From positions 682,001-746,000 of the forward strand of contig NZ_LT606951.1 in NCBI RefSeq assembly GCF_900095205.1: a DNA stretch of 64,000 nucleotides, read 5' to 3'. The notes below the pieces were generated by a model that was given only the letters and a program-made list of their open reading frames with translations, made no database searches and was not told the origin of the DNA. Both the position numbers and the translations under genes were made by a program. Source of the DNA: Polynucleobacter necessarius. GTDB lineage: Bacteria > Pseudomonadota > Gammaproteobacteria > Burkholderiales > Burkholderiaceae. Numbering within the stretch: position 1 is the first letter of the stretch; each line of letters begins with the position of its first letter. Below, one piece after another: positions 10,463 through 27,291 of this stretch.

Positions 10463-12526
10463 ATGAGTAATGTCACTTTAGGCTTGTATTTTGCCTTGGC
10501 GTGCGGTGTCCTGGCCGTGATTTACGGTTTTATGATGCGCGGCTGGATCTTGAGATAAAGTATGGGCAATGCCAAGATGCAAGAAATTGCTGAGGCCATT
10601 CAGCAGGGTGCGGCAGCCTATTTGTCGCGCCAATATAAAACGATTGCCATAGTTGAGGTGGTTTTGACCATTTTGAGGGCTCTCTTTTTGGACTTTGCGA
10701 CTGCGATTGGTTTTGTCATTGGTGCGATTCTCTCAGGTGCCTGTGGTTTTATTGGCATGAATGTTTCTGTGCGCGCTAATGTGCGTACAGCTGAGGCGGC
10801 AACCAAAGGCATGAATGAAGCACTAAATGTGGCATTTAAGGGCGGTGCAATTACCGGTATGTTGGTAGTAGGACTAGGTCTTTTGGGTGTCGGCTTGTTC
10901 TTCATGTTCCTGGTCTCTATCGGCGCAGGACAGGATCTCTCTTCTGTATTGCATCCGCTTATTGGCTTGGCATTTGGTTCATCCTTGATTTCTATCTTTG
11001 CTCGTTTGGGTGGCGGAATATTCACTAAGGGTGCAGACGTTGGTGCTGACTTGGTAGGTAAGGTTGAGGCTGGCATCCCGGGGGACGATCCACGTAATCC
11101 TGCGGTGATTGCAGATAACGTTGGCGATAACGTTGGTGACTGTGCAGGTATGGCCGCTGACTTGTTTGAGACCTACGCAGTCACTTTGATTGCTACCATG
11201 GTATTGGGTTCTCTAATGGTGACTGGTGCTCCAGTATCTGCAATCATTTATCCATTAGTACTTGGTGGTGTCTCCATCATTGCTTCTATCGTCGGTTGCT
11301 CATTTGTTAAAGCAACTCCTGGTATGAAAAATGTGATGCCTGCCTTATATAAGGGACTGATCATTGCTGGCGTGTTGTCTCTCATCGCTTTCTATTTTGT
11401 AACCAACTTGATCATGCCAGATGATGCTTTGGGTATTCCTGGAAGCTAGCGGCGTTTATTTGGTTCAACTATAGTCGGCTTATTGCTGACTGCTGGCTTG
11501 GTATGGATTACCGAGTACTACACTGGTACGCAATTTAAGCCAGTGCAGCATATCGCTGAAGCTTCAACTAAAGGGCATGGCACTAACATCATTGCTGGTC
11601 TTGGTATCTCCATGAAGTCCACTGCATATCCAGTGCTCTTTGTTTGTGCGGCAATTTATGCAGCATATTGGTTGGCTGGTTTGTATGGTATTGTGATCGC
11701 TGCTACAGCGATGCTCTCCATCATGGCAGGTATTGTGGTGGCCTTAGATGCCTATGGCCCGATTACCGATAACGCTGGTGGTATTGCCGAGATGGCCGGT
11801 TTGCCACAATCTGTCCGTGATATTACTGATCCATTGGATGCAGTTGGCAATACTACAAAAGCGGTTACTAAGGGATATGCGATTGGCTCTGCTGGTTTGG
11901 CATCACTCGTACTTTTTGCTGACTACACCCACGCATTAGAGAGCATTGGTCAGCAAGTGTCTTTTGACTTGTCTAACCACATCGTGATCATTGGCCTCTT
12001 TATTGGCGGCATGATTCCTTACTTGTTTGGTGCGATGGCCATGGAAGCGGTTGGTCGTTGTGCTGGCGCAGTGGTGGAAGAGGTGCGCCGCCAGTTCCGT
12101 GATATCCCAGGAATTATGGAGGGGGCTTCTAAGCCCGAGTACGGTAAAGCTGTAGACATGCTGACTTCAGCAGCCATTAAAGAAATGATCATTCCTTCTC
12201 TATTGCCAGTAGTGGCACCAATCGTTGTAGGTCTTTTGTTAGGACCGGCCGCATTGGGCGGCTTGCTGATGGGTACGATTGTGACTGGCTTATTCGTGGC
12301 TATCTCAATGTGTACCGGTGGTGGCGCTTGGGACAATGCAAAAAAATACATTGAGGAAGGTAACTTTGGTGGCAAAGGTTCTGAAGCGCATAAAGCTGCA
12401 GTAACTGGTGATACTGTAGGTGATCCCTACAAAAATACTGCAGGCCCTGCAGTAAACCCGCTGATTAAGATCATTAACATCGTGGCTTTGCTCATCGTGC
12501 CATTGTTACCAGTGATCTCACGTTAA
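10463..12526 (+). pseudogene. hppA: membrane-bound proton-translocating pyrophosphatase with two in-frame stops
   Basis: The frame starts at ATG 10463 after a GGGAG ribosome site and is colinear to 12526 (about 687 codons). It is interrupted by TAA at 10556-10558 and TAG at 11447-11449; both look like Gln codons changed by C to T. Family motifs remain: [52 protein letters not shown] and [15 protein letters not shown]. Lys in [10 protein letters not shown] is the mark of K+-independent H+ pumps. The conserved IPEDDPRNPA motif reads [10 protein letters not shown], a missense change in the substrate loop. An ATG at 10562 could restart after the first stop, but the second stop cuts a membrane protein in two. 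I treat it as a recent pseudogene. Confidence 0.88.
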
Positions 12527-12573
12527 GAGATTGAAGAAACAAAAGCAATCCATTGCAAGAAGCAGTACCTAAC

Positions 12574-12603
12574 AAAAACGCCTAGCACTGCTAGGCGTTT
12601 TTT
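12574..12603. terminator. bidirectional rho-independent terminator
   Basis: Arms AAAAACGCCTAG and CTAGGCGTTTTT with a short CACTG-type loop lie between convergent hppA and trxB. Confidence 0.9.
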
Positions 12604-12623
12604 ATTGGCCGGGTTTAAGATTA

Positions 12624-15932
<3,309 letters not shown>

Positions 15933-15938
15933 GGTTTC

Positions 15939-17974
<2,036 letters not shown>

Positions 17975-18007
17975 CTTAGACAAGCAATCACTCAGATAAT
18001 TACTAAG

Positions 18008-18412
18008 ATGACTAAGTGCTCAGAGGTTTTAATCTTTATTTTCTCGCTGTTAATATCTCACACCGTTTTGGCCAATGAGAAAACTTATCGCTGTGAGGTA
18101 TTAAGTGATGCATACATTAAAAGCAATGGCGAGCTCTCTTTGGCTAAGGATAGCCCAAGAGTGGGTCAAGAATTTGCAGTAGTCAAGAGAACCGGAGAAG
18201 TAATCGGGGATGTGATGGATTCCTTGAAAAATCCAAAAGTATTAGCCTCAGGAAGCAAGGGCAATTCTTATAAAGTTGTCTGGATTCAAAAGTCAGAAGG
18301 TAAGAACGGCGCTTTTGTTGATTACCTCAGCATTGAAGAATTTGCATCTGGAGGTAAGAAGCCTTTTGGATTCTTTTCTGGCGGACTTCTCATGACGGGC
18401 GTCTGCGAGTAA
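18008..18412 (+). CDS. hypothetical exported protein
   Basis: 134 aa with a clear signal peptide (cleavage expected after SHTVLA near residue 22). The mature part begins NEKTYRCEVL and ends GGLLMTGVCE, leaving two cysteines that could pair. I do not recognise the family. It is open, sits 33 bases after serS and could be read through from it. Function unknown. Confidence 0.6.
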   Translation: MTKCSEVLIFIFSLLISHTVLANEKTYRCEVLSDAYIKSNGELSLAKDSPRVGQEFAVVKRTGEVIGDVMDSLKNPKVLASGSKGNSYKVVWIQKSEGKNGAFVDYLSIEEFASGGKKPFGFFSGGLLMTGVCE

Positions 18413-18466
18413 AGAATCATCAGGTTTTAAGCGGGATTGCCATTTAGGTTTTATTCTGTGTATATC

Positions 18467-18556
<90 letters not shown>

Positions 18557-18609
18557 GCTTAATAAAATTAGTCACGATCAATAACTTTTTAATTTGCGCT
18601 CTATTGAAA

Positions 18610-20257
18610 ATGAAAAAAGCCTTTTTATTCTTACTCTTACTGTTTGCGATCTCTTGCTTTGCCAATCCAGATAAGCCCATTGCAAAGGTTGAAACAGGTC
18701 TACTTCAGGGCTCCACTGAATACAACATGAATGTATTCAAAGGTATTCCATACGCAGCGTCACCAGTTGGTGATTTGCGTTGGCGCCCACCACAGCCAGC
18801 GGCTTCATGGAGTGGGACCCGTGACGCATCTAAATTTGGTGATTCTTGCCCGCAACCAAATCTGAAAAACGAAAATAAAGGCCCTGGATTACCGGGTAAT
18901 GAAGATTGTCTAAAGCTCAATGTATTCACACCTCAGAATCCTGGAAAGGATCTACCAGTTATGGTGTGGATTCATGGTGGTGCTTTTGCAGATGGATGGC
19001 GCTAGAGATCCGCTCTATGCGCCCATTAACTTAATTAAGAATGGCGTCATCGTAGTTACCTTCGATTATCGCTTGGGCTCCATCGGATTTTTTGCAAGCA
19101 AAGGGTTAGTTGCAGAGGCTAAAGCTAAAGACGAGCCAGTGGGTAACTATGGCACGATGGACCAAATTGCGGTACTCAAGTGGGTCAAGCGCAATATTGC
19201 AGCTTTTGGGGGCAATCCAAACAACGTGACTATTTTTAGTGAATCTGCGGGTGCACGAAGTGTCACTTGGTTGATGGTGTCGGATGCAGCAAGAGGTTTA
19301 TTTCATAGGGCGATTGCTGAAAGTGCACAGCAAAGCCCTATACGAGGTGTAACTGAGAAGCGTCTGGGCTTGGCTCCGGCTACCGAGATTGCACAGAAGT
19401 ATATGCTAACCCTCGGGGCAAAGTCTTTAAAAGAGTTGAGAAGCTTGCCTACCCAAAAGTTGGTACTCACCGCAGCTGAACAAAAAGCTGGGGAGTTTGG
19501 TGGATCTATGATTGACGGCCAGATTCTCAATGGTGACCCTGTTCCTCTGTTTGCTTCGGGCTAGCAGGCAAAGGTGCCTTTCATGATCGGTACTGACTCC
19601 TGGGGTGCGCCAGCCTCTTTACTTTTAATCAGCCTCCTCTAGATGCTCTTGCAAAAGCGTTCAAGGAGGATCCAAAGATGGTTAATCAGCTGTATAGCAA
19701 TATCCCTGAAAAGTGCGCTGTATCAGCTGATTTGATGGCCAATATGTTGTTTCGTGCGAGTACTAAATTCTTAGCGGATAGTATGAATGGTGTTGCACCT
19801 GGATACGCTTATTATTTTGATTACTTAACTAAGAATATTCGTCCGGCTTATCCTGGGGGTTCCCCATGCGTTCGAGATTAGTTTTGTATTTGGAAGTAAC
19901 GCATTCACCAATCAAGCCCCTAAGGCACCTGAATCATCAGCAAATCGTTGTGCTCGAATTGAGAATGCCATTGCTGAAAATAAGAAGGGCGGTATATGGC
20001 CAGGATATATGTATCCAATCACTGATAAAAATGATCCACAAGATATTGCGATGTCTGAAAGAAGGTCTGCTAGTTGGGCGTAGTTTGCTAAGACTGGAAA
20101 TCCAAATGTACCTGGTCAAGCCACTTGGCCAATCTACAATCTCAAGGATGATGTCATGAGAAGCTTTTCCGAAAAGGGCGAGACAATCACTGGCATGCTG
20201 AAGGATCGAGTTGACTATCAGCTGCTTCATTTGAAAAAACTCTATACCCCTGAGTGA
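18610..20257 (+). pseudogene. type-B carboxylesterase, decayed
   Basis: The signal peptide (ATG 18610) leads into a carboxylesterase/lipase family protein: NVFKGIPYA, GNEDCLKLNVF, VMVWIHGGAF (oxyanion hole), the nucleophile elbow FSESAGA, and GTMDQIAVLKWVKRNIAAFGGNPNNVTIF just before it. Lesions: a frameshift near 18990, TAG at 19562-19564, frameshifts near 19625 and 19865, and TAG at 20091-20093 (Trp expected in SW-x-FAKTGNPN). The C-terminal TWPIYN motif is still readable. Substrate unknown. It is the first gene of a long dead region. Confidence 0.88.
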
Positions 20258-20315
20258 TTTAATAAAATTGTTGTATTAATTAGAGCCTTTAAACCCTTAA
20301 CCAATAATCTAAACA

Positions 20316-21612
20316 ATGAGAAAATTAAGCTACCTTTCAGTTTTAGTGCTCGGCACTATCATCAGCATTCTCTCTTCTGCCATATATGCTGATCCGCCTA
20401 TGCCACCTTTTTATGCTGCTGTTGCGAAACTGACCCCAGAAGGTAAGTTGGGGCAGGTAGTAAAACAGGAAAAAATTGTCGCTTCTGTAAAGGGGGCGCA
20501 AGCATGGAGGGTTGCTTATATTTCCTCGGATATCTCGGGTAGAAAGACCGTTGTAACTGGTATGGTAGTTGCACCTACAGGCCCAACACCTGCAGGCGGT
20601 CGTCCTGTGATGAGTTGGGCTCATGGAACGACTGGTACTGCACAAAACTGCGGTCCTTCTCTCCAGTTGTTCCTCTGAATCAATATTTTTTAGTTGGTGG
20701 AAATTCTTGGACGGATTACGGTATTCTTTCCATAGATGAGTGGATTAAAGAAGGGTATGTAATTGCTGCTACAGATTACCAAGGCTTGGGTAGTGGTGGG
20801 AGGCACCAATATGGAGTTTTTGCCACGAACGGCATGGATGCCATTAATGCTATTCGTGCGGCAGGTTCCATGAAGGATGCTGGGGCAAATAAAAAGACGC
20901 TTGTATATATGGCTGGTCTCAAGGAGGCGGCGCTACTATTGCTGCGGCGAGCATGCCTGAATATATTAAGCAAAAGGGGACTGTGTTCGATGACCTAGAT
21001 GTGCTTGGATTTGTTGCGTTAGCTCCATTGGATTTGGCCGCAGCAGTACCAAAGGAAAAAATTACTCAAGCCCAAGCGGACGAGTATTTTGCAGGGACTC
21101 TTAAAGAATTTTCAAACGGCGTCTTTAATTTTTCACATGCCGTCATGGGCTATTGGGGAAGTCAAGCTGCATTTCCTAATCTAAAGTTATCCGACATCCT
21201 CACTGATAAAGGCGTTAAAGCGGTTAATGAGGTTTTAGATAACAAATGTATGCATGCAACTGCTGATATCTTGAATTACAACTACAAAACTACCTTCATG
21301 AACCTCGTTAAGCAAACTCCTAGCAATACTTTGGCTTGGTCTGAAGCGTTTGTGAAAGGAAGTGTTGCTCAAGTAAAGCCGGTGGCGCCTGTGCAAATTT
21401 ATTTTGGCACTGCAGATATTACTGTTCCTCCACCAATGCATAAGGCTTATCAAGATCAAATGTGTAAGTTGGGAGGCAACGTGGGAAGAATGCAGTTGCC
21501 TGGAGCGCAGGATCACTACACAACTCCTCCGGTATCGCAGCAATATTACTTGCAATGGATTAAGGACAGGGTAGCAGGCAAGCCATTGGCAAATGCTTGC
21601 CCTCAAAGCTAG
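20316..21612 (+). pseudogene. secretory-lipase-like alpha/beta hydrolase, frameshifted
   Basis: It has a signal peptide, then VMSWAHGTTGTA (oxyanion hole region) and GYVIAATDYQGLG. Catalytic Asp and His regions can be placed in IYFGTADITVPP and GAQDHYTTP. The frame breaks near 20665 and again at about 20925. The second break lies inside the nucleophile elbow: shifting frame restores WSQGGGATIAAAS. The architecture resembles the LIP/secretory lipase family (PF03583). A terminator follows at 21635. Confidence 0.82.
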
Positions 21613-21634
21613 TAGAGGTAATACTTTTTAATAG

Positions 21635-21657
21635 AAAGCCGCCTTCGGGCGGTTTTT
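21635..21657 (+). terminator. rho-independent terminator
   Basis: The hairpin AAGCCGCC-TTCG-GGCGGTT with a following T run lies 22 bases after the lipase pseudogene stop. A second, C5/G5 hairpin lies near 21708-21724 without a good U-tract. Confidence 0.8.
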
Positions 21658-21814
21658 CTTTTGGGCGTTTTGTGGTGAGCATTGGCTTTCTGTGTCGAAG
21701 GGGTCTACACCCCCTTTGGGGGGTTTATTGGTATTCATATTTACAAGCGAAAACAGGAGATCCTATTATTAGGATAAGATTCCAATCTTTGATTCTTTAG
21801 ATAAGAGATTGGGC

Positions 21815-22685
21815 ATGAGCGTAAAGCAACGTATAGGTTTTATTGGTCCGGGCATCATGGGTCAAACATGGCCGGTCATTTATATTGGCTGCTGGCCATC
21901 CATTAAATGTGTTTAATCGCTCAAAAGCAAAAATAGATGATTTGGTTGCTAAAGGCGCTCAGCGGTTTGACACGATTGGCGATCTTGTAGCAGCGTCCGA
22001 TGTCATCATCACCATGGTTGGTTATCCAACCGATGTGGAAGAGGTATATTTTGGAGCTGGCAAGATCTTGGATCGAGCTAAGAATGCTTATTTAATTGAT
22101 ATGACGACCTCCAGCCCCTCACTGGCTAAGAGAATTGCGGAAGAAGCAGAAAAACGCGGTTGTCATGGACTGGATGCACCTGTATCGGGTGGTAATGTTG
22201 GTGCTCGTAATGCCAAGCTCTCCATCATGGTAGGCGGGAAACAGTCAGACTCTGATGCAGTTCTACCGATTTTGAAAATCATGGGCTCTAATGTTGTTTT
22301 GCAAGGTGGTCCTGGAGCTGGTCAGCACACTAAGATGTGTAATCAGATTGTGATTGCCGGAACCATTATGGGCGTGAGCGAAGGTCTAGGATACGCAAAA
22401 TCAGTGGGTCTCAATCCTGAGACGGCAATGGAGTCCATTGGTGGTGGCGCCGCATCTGGATTTCAGTTGCTTAATCTGGGCGCCAGGATGATTGTTGGTG
22501 ATTTTACACCAGGTTTTTATGTAGAACACTTCTTAAAAGATTTGGGCATCGCATTAGAGGAGGCTCAGAATGCGAAATTAGATTTGCCCGCTTTAGATTT
22601 GGCTAAAAAACTCTATGAGGGGTTGGTGGCTGAGGGATGCTCAAAAAATGGTACGCAAGTACTCTATAAAAAATACGCTGCATAA
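21815..22685 (+). pseudogene. 3-hydroxyisobutyrate dehydrogenase / tartronate-semialdehyde reductase family, frameshifted
   Basis: ATG 21815 starts RIGFIGPGIMGQ, the Rossmann motif of beta-hydroxyacid dehydrogenases, but the frame breaks around 21862 and resumes as GHPLNVFNRSKAKIDDL. The rest is open and well conserved: DAPVSGGNVGARNAKLSIMVGG (substrate loop), GPGAGQHTKMCNQI with the catalytic Lys, and FYVEHFLKDLGIAL. It would have reduced or oxidised a 3-hydroxyacid using NAD(P). A single lesion in the NAD-binding region removes function unless bypassed. Confidence 0.85.
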
Positions 22686-22761
22686 GTAATTTTCACGCTT
22701 CGATTTGAGCAGGGTGAAATATCTCTGCATATTTCACTAAAGCAACGGATTCTACTTAATA

Positions 22762-22790
22762 AAAAAGCCACTCATTTGAGTGGCTTTTTC
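22762..22790. terminator. bidirectional rho-independent terminator
   Basis: AAAAGCCACTCA / TGAGTGGCTTTT hairpin with A and T tracts between convergent genes. Confidence 0.9.
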
Positions 22791-22805
22791 TTAGGAAATC
22801 TTTTT

Positions 22806-24504
22806 TTATTCCATCCATTGGCTTACTGGCGCAGCTGCGTCTTGCAGTGGTTGAGAAATAATATCCACCAACGTGGGTTCACCACATTCGATAGCCGCTT
22901 TAAGAGTTGCCTCTAATTTTTGTGGATCCTCAACTGTCCAAGAGCGCACACCATAAGCCTCAGCAACTTTAGCGTGATTGGTACGATTAAAGTCAACGGA
23001 GTAATAACGTTGATCGTATCCCGATTTTTGGCTTGCCTTAATCCACCCATAAACCGCGTTAGATATCACAATCATCAGAATGGGTAACTTGTAGCGAGTG
23101 ATTGTTTCTAATTCGCCAACTGTGAAGCCAAAGCTACCATCCCCCATCACAGGCGACACATTTGGATTGTGGTCTACCAATGGCAGCACCAATGGCTGCT
23201 GACATCGCAAAGCCGAGGGCACCATGTGCTCGGTTGGTTATAAAGTGTCTGCCAGATACATCGCTTTGAAAATAAGCGGAGAAATAGGGGCATGGGGTGC
23301 CTGGGTCCGCACAAACAATAGCATCTTTTGGAAGAAGCTTATTTAGGGTGAGCACAATCCTTTCTGGAAGGATGGGCGATTCATTGCTAGTGGCTAGCTT
23401 GAGGAAAAGCTCAAATTTGAGCGTTTTCGTTTTGGCGACTACTGGTTAGCCCATCTACATAATCCGTCACTCGATTCTGAATATTTGCCTTTAATTCAGT
23501 GAGCAGTTTCTCAAGTGTTAATTTAGCATCACCCACTAGGCTTGCTGCGATGGGATAGTTTGCGCCAATAGTATCTGGATCAACATCTAAGTGGATGATC
23601 GGAATTATTTTATTAGGAAAGCGCCAATTTTCAGTGGTAGTCGATCCGGCACGACAGGCCATAAAGAAGACCAGGTCAGCGCTATTGATGACTTCTCGAG
23701 TTGCCATCACGCCACCATTGGCTCCTACAACACCGGCATTTAATGGATGGGTGCCAGCCAAACTGCCTTGACCGCTGACGGTAGTGCAAACCGGAATATT
23801 CAGTAGCTCGGCGATATTTTGAAGCACCTGTTCCGCGCCTGAATTAATGATGCCACCACCGCATACGATTACGGGAAATTTGGCGCCCAAGATTAGCCTC
23901 GTTGCCATTTCAATATCGTGATCGTTTGCTACGTATCGCTGAGAGGGGTAGCTAGAGTGCTCCTTCTGTCCCCAAATATCACTGGTCGACACGGGATGTT
24001 TTTGCACGTCATGGGGAAGGCAAATATGAGCACTTCCAGGTTTTCCGGTGGTCATTGCTCTGAATGCGGTTCGCACTGCAGATGGAATTTGCTCTGCTAA
24101 ATCAACTGTTGTATTCCACTTGGTAAGCGGCTTATATAGAGCCTGTTGATCTAATTCAGTCAAAGGAAACTTGCCGCGGGAGGTGACGGGTACATCAGAG
24201 GTAATGCCTAAAACAGGAATGGAGGATTCATTGGCCTCAACTAGGCCAGGTAATAAATAGGTTGCGCCACCACCCTAGGTCCTTCACAAACACCAACTTT
24301 ATGCGTTACACGCGCATACGCGTCTGCTATATATCCTGCACTGCGCTCATCTCTGGTGAGAATGTGTTGCATGCCGTGATCAAGTCTTGCAAGCGCATCA
24401 TAGAATGGCAGGCTGGTGTCGCCGCATAACCCAAAAATATGTTTAACATCATATTCTTGAAGCATGCGTACAAGAGCCTCTGCGCCATTGATTTTGTCGG
24501 CCAT
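22806..24504 (-). pseudogene. thiamine-pyrophosphate enzyme of the acetolactate synthase superfamily, decayed
   Basis: Read on the minus strand, the N-terminal PYR domain (NGAEALVRMLQEYDVKHIFGLCGD, catalytic Glu context TRDERSAGYIADAYAR), the central domain and the C-terminal PP domain (GDGSFGFTVGELETI ... NAVYGW) are all present but in several frames. Breaks lie near 24270, 23400 and 23200. The first removes the GVCEGPSGGG turn after the PYR domain. The exact substrate (acetolactate, oxalyl-CoA, other 2-oxo acid) cannot be named. The start follows the stop of the upstream Bug gene by one base, so they shared an operon. Confidence 0.84.
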
Positions 24505-24505
24505 A

Positions 24506-25476
24506 TTAATCTTCTAAATTCAATTGAGTATTTTTTATAAATTGCTGCTAACGGTCATGATCACGTCTCACATGCTTGTCTAATGTAGGGCCATCACTTG
24601 CTTGAACATCAAATCCCCCTTGTGTGAGTTTGGTTTTGATCTCAGGATCACTGAGTACTGCCTGAAAATCAGCAGTCAGTTTTTTCACGATTGGAGCAGG
24701 GGTGTCAGCTGGAGCAAATGCTCCTATCCATGAATAGGCTTCAAATCCAGGGTATCCAGATTCAGCTATGGTGGGGTACCTTTGGCAACTCTTGGTAAGC
24801 GTTGCGCTCCAGTTACGGCTAGCGCCTTGAGTTTGTCTGCCTGAATTTGACCCTTAAGTGCTGCATAGCTAAGCAAGGTCATGCTAGCAGTATTGCCAAC
24901 GACAGCAGCAATCGCAGGATCGCCACCACTATAAAGGTACATGCAAGGCAAAGATACCGGCTTTACGTTTGATGTCTTCCATTGCGAGCTGGTTTAGCGA
25001 ACCCATGCCGGTGGACGCATAACTATAAAAACCCGGATTCTTTTTTTACAGCCGCAATAAATTCTGCAAGATTATTTCCGGGTACAGATGGGTTAGCAGC
25101 AATCACTAAGGGAAAGCGAACTAATAGACTTACGCCCGCAAAATCTTTGAAAGTGTCATAAGGAAGCTTGGGTTTGACTATTGGATTGATGGAGTGATTA
25201 TCAAAACTAATTAATAGGGTATTGCCATCAGGTGCAGAGCGAGCTACGTATTGAGTGGCAATTTGGCTTGCGATTTTCAATGACAACCGGTCTACCAATA
25301 CGCTCTGATAGCTTGGATTGAATAGTACGTGCCGTGATGTCAGTACTACCACCGGGCGGGAATGGTACGACCAAGGTAAGCGATTTATCGGTTTGAGCAT
25401 AACCTTGATTGGATAGGGCGCATAAGGCCAAACCTGAGAGGAGTAGTTTTGAAATGATATTGAGTGTGATTTTCAT
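24506..25476 (-). pseudogene. Bug/TctC-type tripartite tricarboxylate transporter binding protein, decayed
   Basis: A signal peptide ([27 protein letters not shown]) is followed by [19 protein letters not shown], the family's ligand-binding loop. Later blocks ([33 protein letters not shown]) lie in other frames, with breaks near 25235, 25020, 24940 and 24775 and a TAG near the end. The family binds carboxylates for tripartite transporters or two-component sensing. No membrane components are seen nearby. Confidence 0.85.
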
Positions 25477-25533
25477 AGATTGGTTGCTAGAGATTTTGAA
25501 AATACTGGCTATTGATAATGAAGTCTACAGGAT

Positions 25534-26228
25534 CTAGTGAGGTTTTGCTGACTTGTGCGCTGAGTACTTGAGACTGATTGAGATCTTCCAACTTTTGTAT
25601 ATTGAATTGAATATTTGGGAGCTGAAGTTGGGCGGACTCATCATTCGCGATGAGGTGCTTTTTTCTAGATTGAGTAGTCGACTCAACACTTTTGTGCTGT
25701 CAAGAACATTGGGGCTTGCAATCGTAATGCTTTGCAGATGACCCAATTGATTCTGGTGTTTTAGCCATTGCTCTTGCCATACATAATCTGGCGTCAGGTG
25801 TTCGCAAAAGTAGATCCTGATTCCTGGGATAGGCTGCACTGAAAAGCGTACTATTTTAAATTGGACCAATACTGATTTACCCATGTATTCAGATTCACGA
25901 CTGAGGTCTTGAATAGGATTTACAGAAAAGCCGTTTTCTAGAAGATCCTGATAAGTCTTTTCAGCATTGTTTGTCTAAATACTAGGGCATCGAGTCCAAG
26001 GGGCTGATTAGCTATTTCGGCTCTTTGTAGCGGTTTACCAGACTCCCACTCCAGTAGCTCAATATAGCTGCTATCTAGCATGATGAGCTGGTTAATGGAG
26101 CCTAGATTATGGTGAGCGAGTGGGGTTAATTGAAACCCTTGGGATAAAAATTTTCGACCAAGTTTGTGAAGTTGATCTCTGTCAATGATTACCAAATGGT
26201 CAAAAGGGTATTCTTGAGTATGGGTCAC
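25534..26228 (-). pseudogene. glyoxalase-like (VOC superfamily) protein, frameshifted
   Basis: The N-terminal half (FDHLVIIDRDQLHKLGRKFLSQGF, LIMLDSSYIELLEWE) has the FDHLV start of VOC metal enzymes. A frameshift near 25945 leads to a second fragment with IYFCEHLTPDYVW, matching the second half of Glyoxalase_3-type proteins. The C-terminal end is unclear and may contain another shift. Function unknown. Confidence 0.68.
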
Positions 26229-26295
26229 AGAGAATCAAATAGAATTTTCAAAAAAATATCATATACGATATTAGATATATAGGAGACCAAAGAGA

Positions 26296-27284
26296 ATGCT
26301 GCGAATCCGAAGAAATATCAGCTGCATGTTTATGCTTGGGTAACGCTGTTGCGCAAACTCCCTCTGTTCGCGATTACCCCAGCAAGACTATTGCGATGAT
26401 TGTGTCGTTTCCACCCGGCGGGGCAACAGATGCCCTTGCGCGAATAGCGGCGCAAAAACTGTCTACTAGTTTAGGCCAGGCGCTAGTTGTTGATAATCAT
26501 CCCGGCGCTGGTGGCACCATAGGCGCTGCTTTAGTGGCTCGTGCTAATCCAGACGGTTATACGATTCTGTTTACTAGTAGTAGCACGCATTCAGTTGCAC
26601 CTAGCTTTAATAAAAACTGCCATATGATGCGGTAACTGATTTCACTCCAATAGGTGGAGCGGTAGCATCGCCTTCGCTTTTGATGGTGACAAAAACATTA
26701 CCTATTAAAACGTTAAAGGATCTCATCCTCTATGCAAAAGCGCATCCAGGGGAATTAAACTTCGCTTCCAGTGGTAAATGGCACGGTAATTCAACTGAAT
26801 GTTGAGGCACTTAAAGCCCAAGCAGGTCTCGACATGACCCATGCTCCCTACAAGGACTCCGCCTTAGCTTTACCGGACCTAGTATCTGGCAAGGTCCACG
26901 TCCTATTTGATGTCATGGTTGCTGGCCTTCAGCCTGTCAAGGATGGCAAGCTCAATGCTTTAGCAGTGGGTGGGACCAAACGCTCCACTTTGTTGCCCGA
27001 TGTCCCCCACGGTTGCCGAGGCTGACAAAGAATATGGCTTAGGGCAATTTGAGTCTAGTACTTGGTTTGGTTTATTTGGGCCGAGAAACTTAGCTCCTGA
27101 TATCGTGGCAAAGCTAAATGTAGCCTTAAATAAGGTCATCGTATCTCCTGATGTGGTTGAGCGCTTTGCACAGATTGATGCTGAGCCTTTGCCTGGTACT
27201 CCAGATAAATTTGCAACGATGGTCGCAAAAGAGCGGGTGCGCTGGAGTAACTTAATTAAACAAGCACAAATTAACGCGGAATAA
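26296..27284 (+). pseudogene. Bug/TctC-type binding protein, decayed (second copy)
   Basis: An AGGAG site precedes the ATG at 26296. The signal peptide is broken after about 15 codons (TAA at 26338 region). The mature protein continues as YPSKTIAMIVSFPPGGATDALAR, GAGGTIGAALVARANPDGYTILF, then frameshifts near 26625, 26770 and 27005. The C terminus STWFGLFGPRNLAPDIVAKLN is clear. Gamma-glutamyltransferase follows after eight bases. Confidence 0.86.
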
Positions 27285-27291
27285 TCTCTTC

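Noticed and set aside
10556..11449. Stop-codon readthrough or recoding in hppA
   Set aside because: TAA and TAG end most intact genes in the window, no recoding signal is seen, and a conserved residue is also changed. Decay is simpler.
21706..21727. Second terminator from the C5/G5 hairpin
   Set aside because: It lacks a proper T run after the stem and lies well after the better terminator at 21635.
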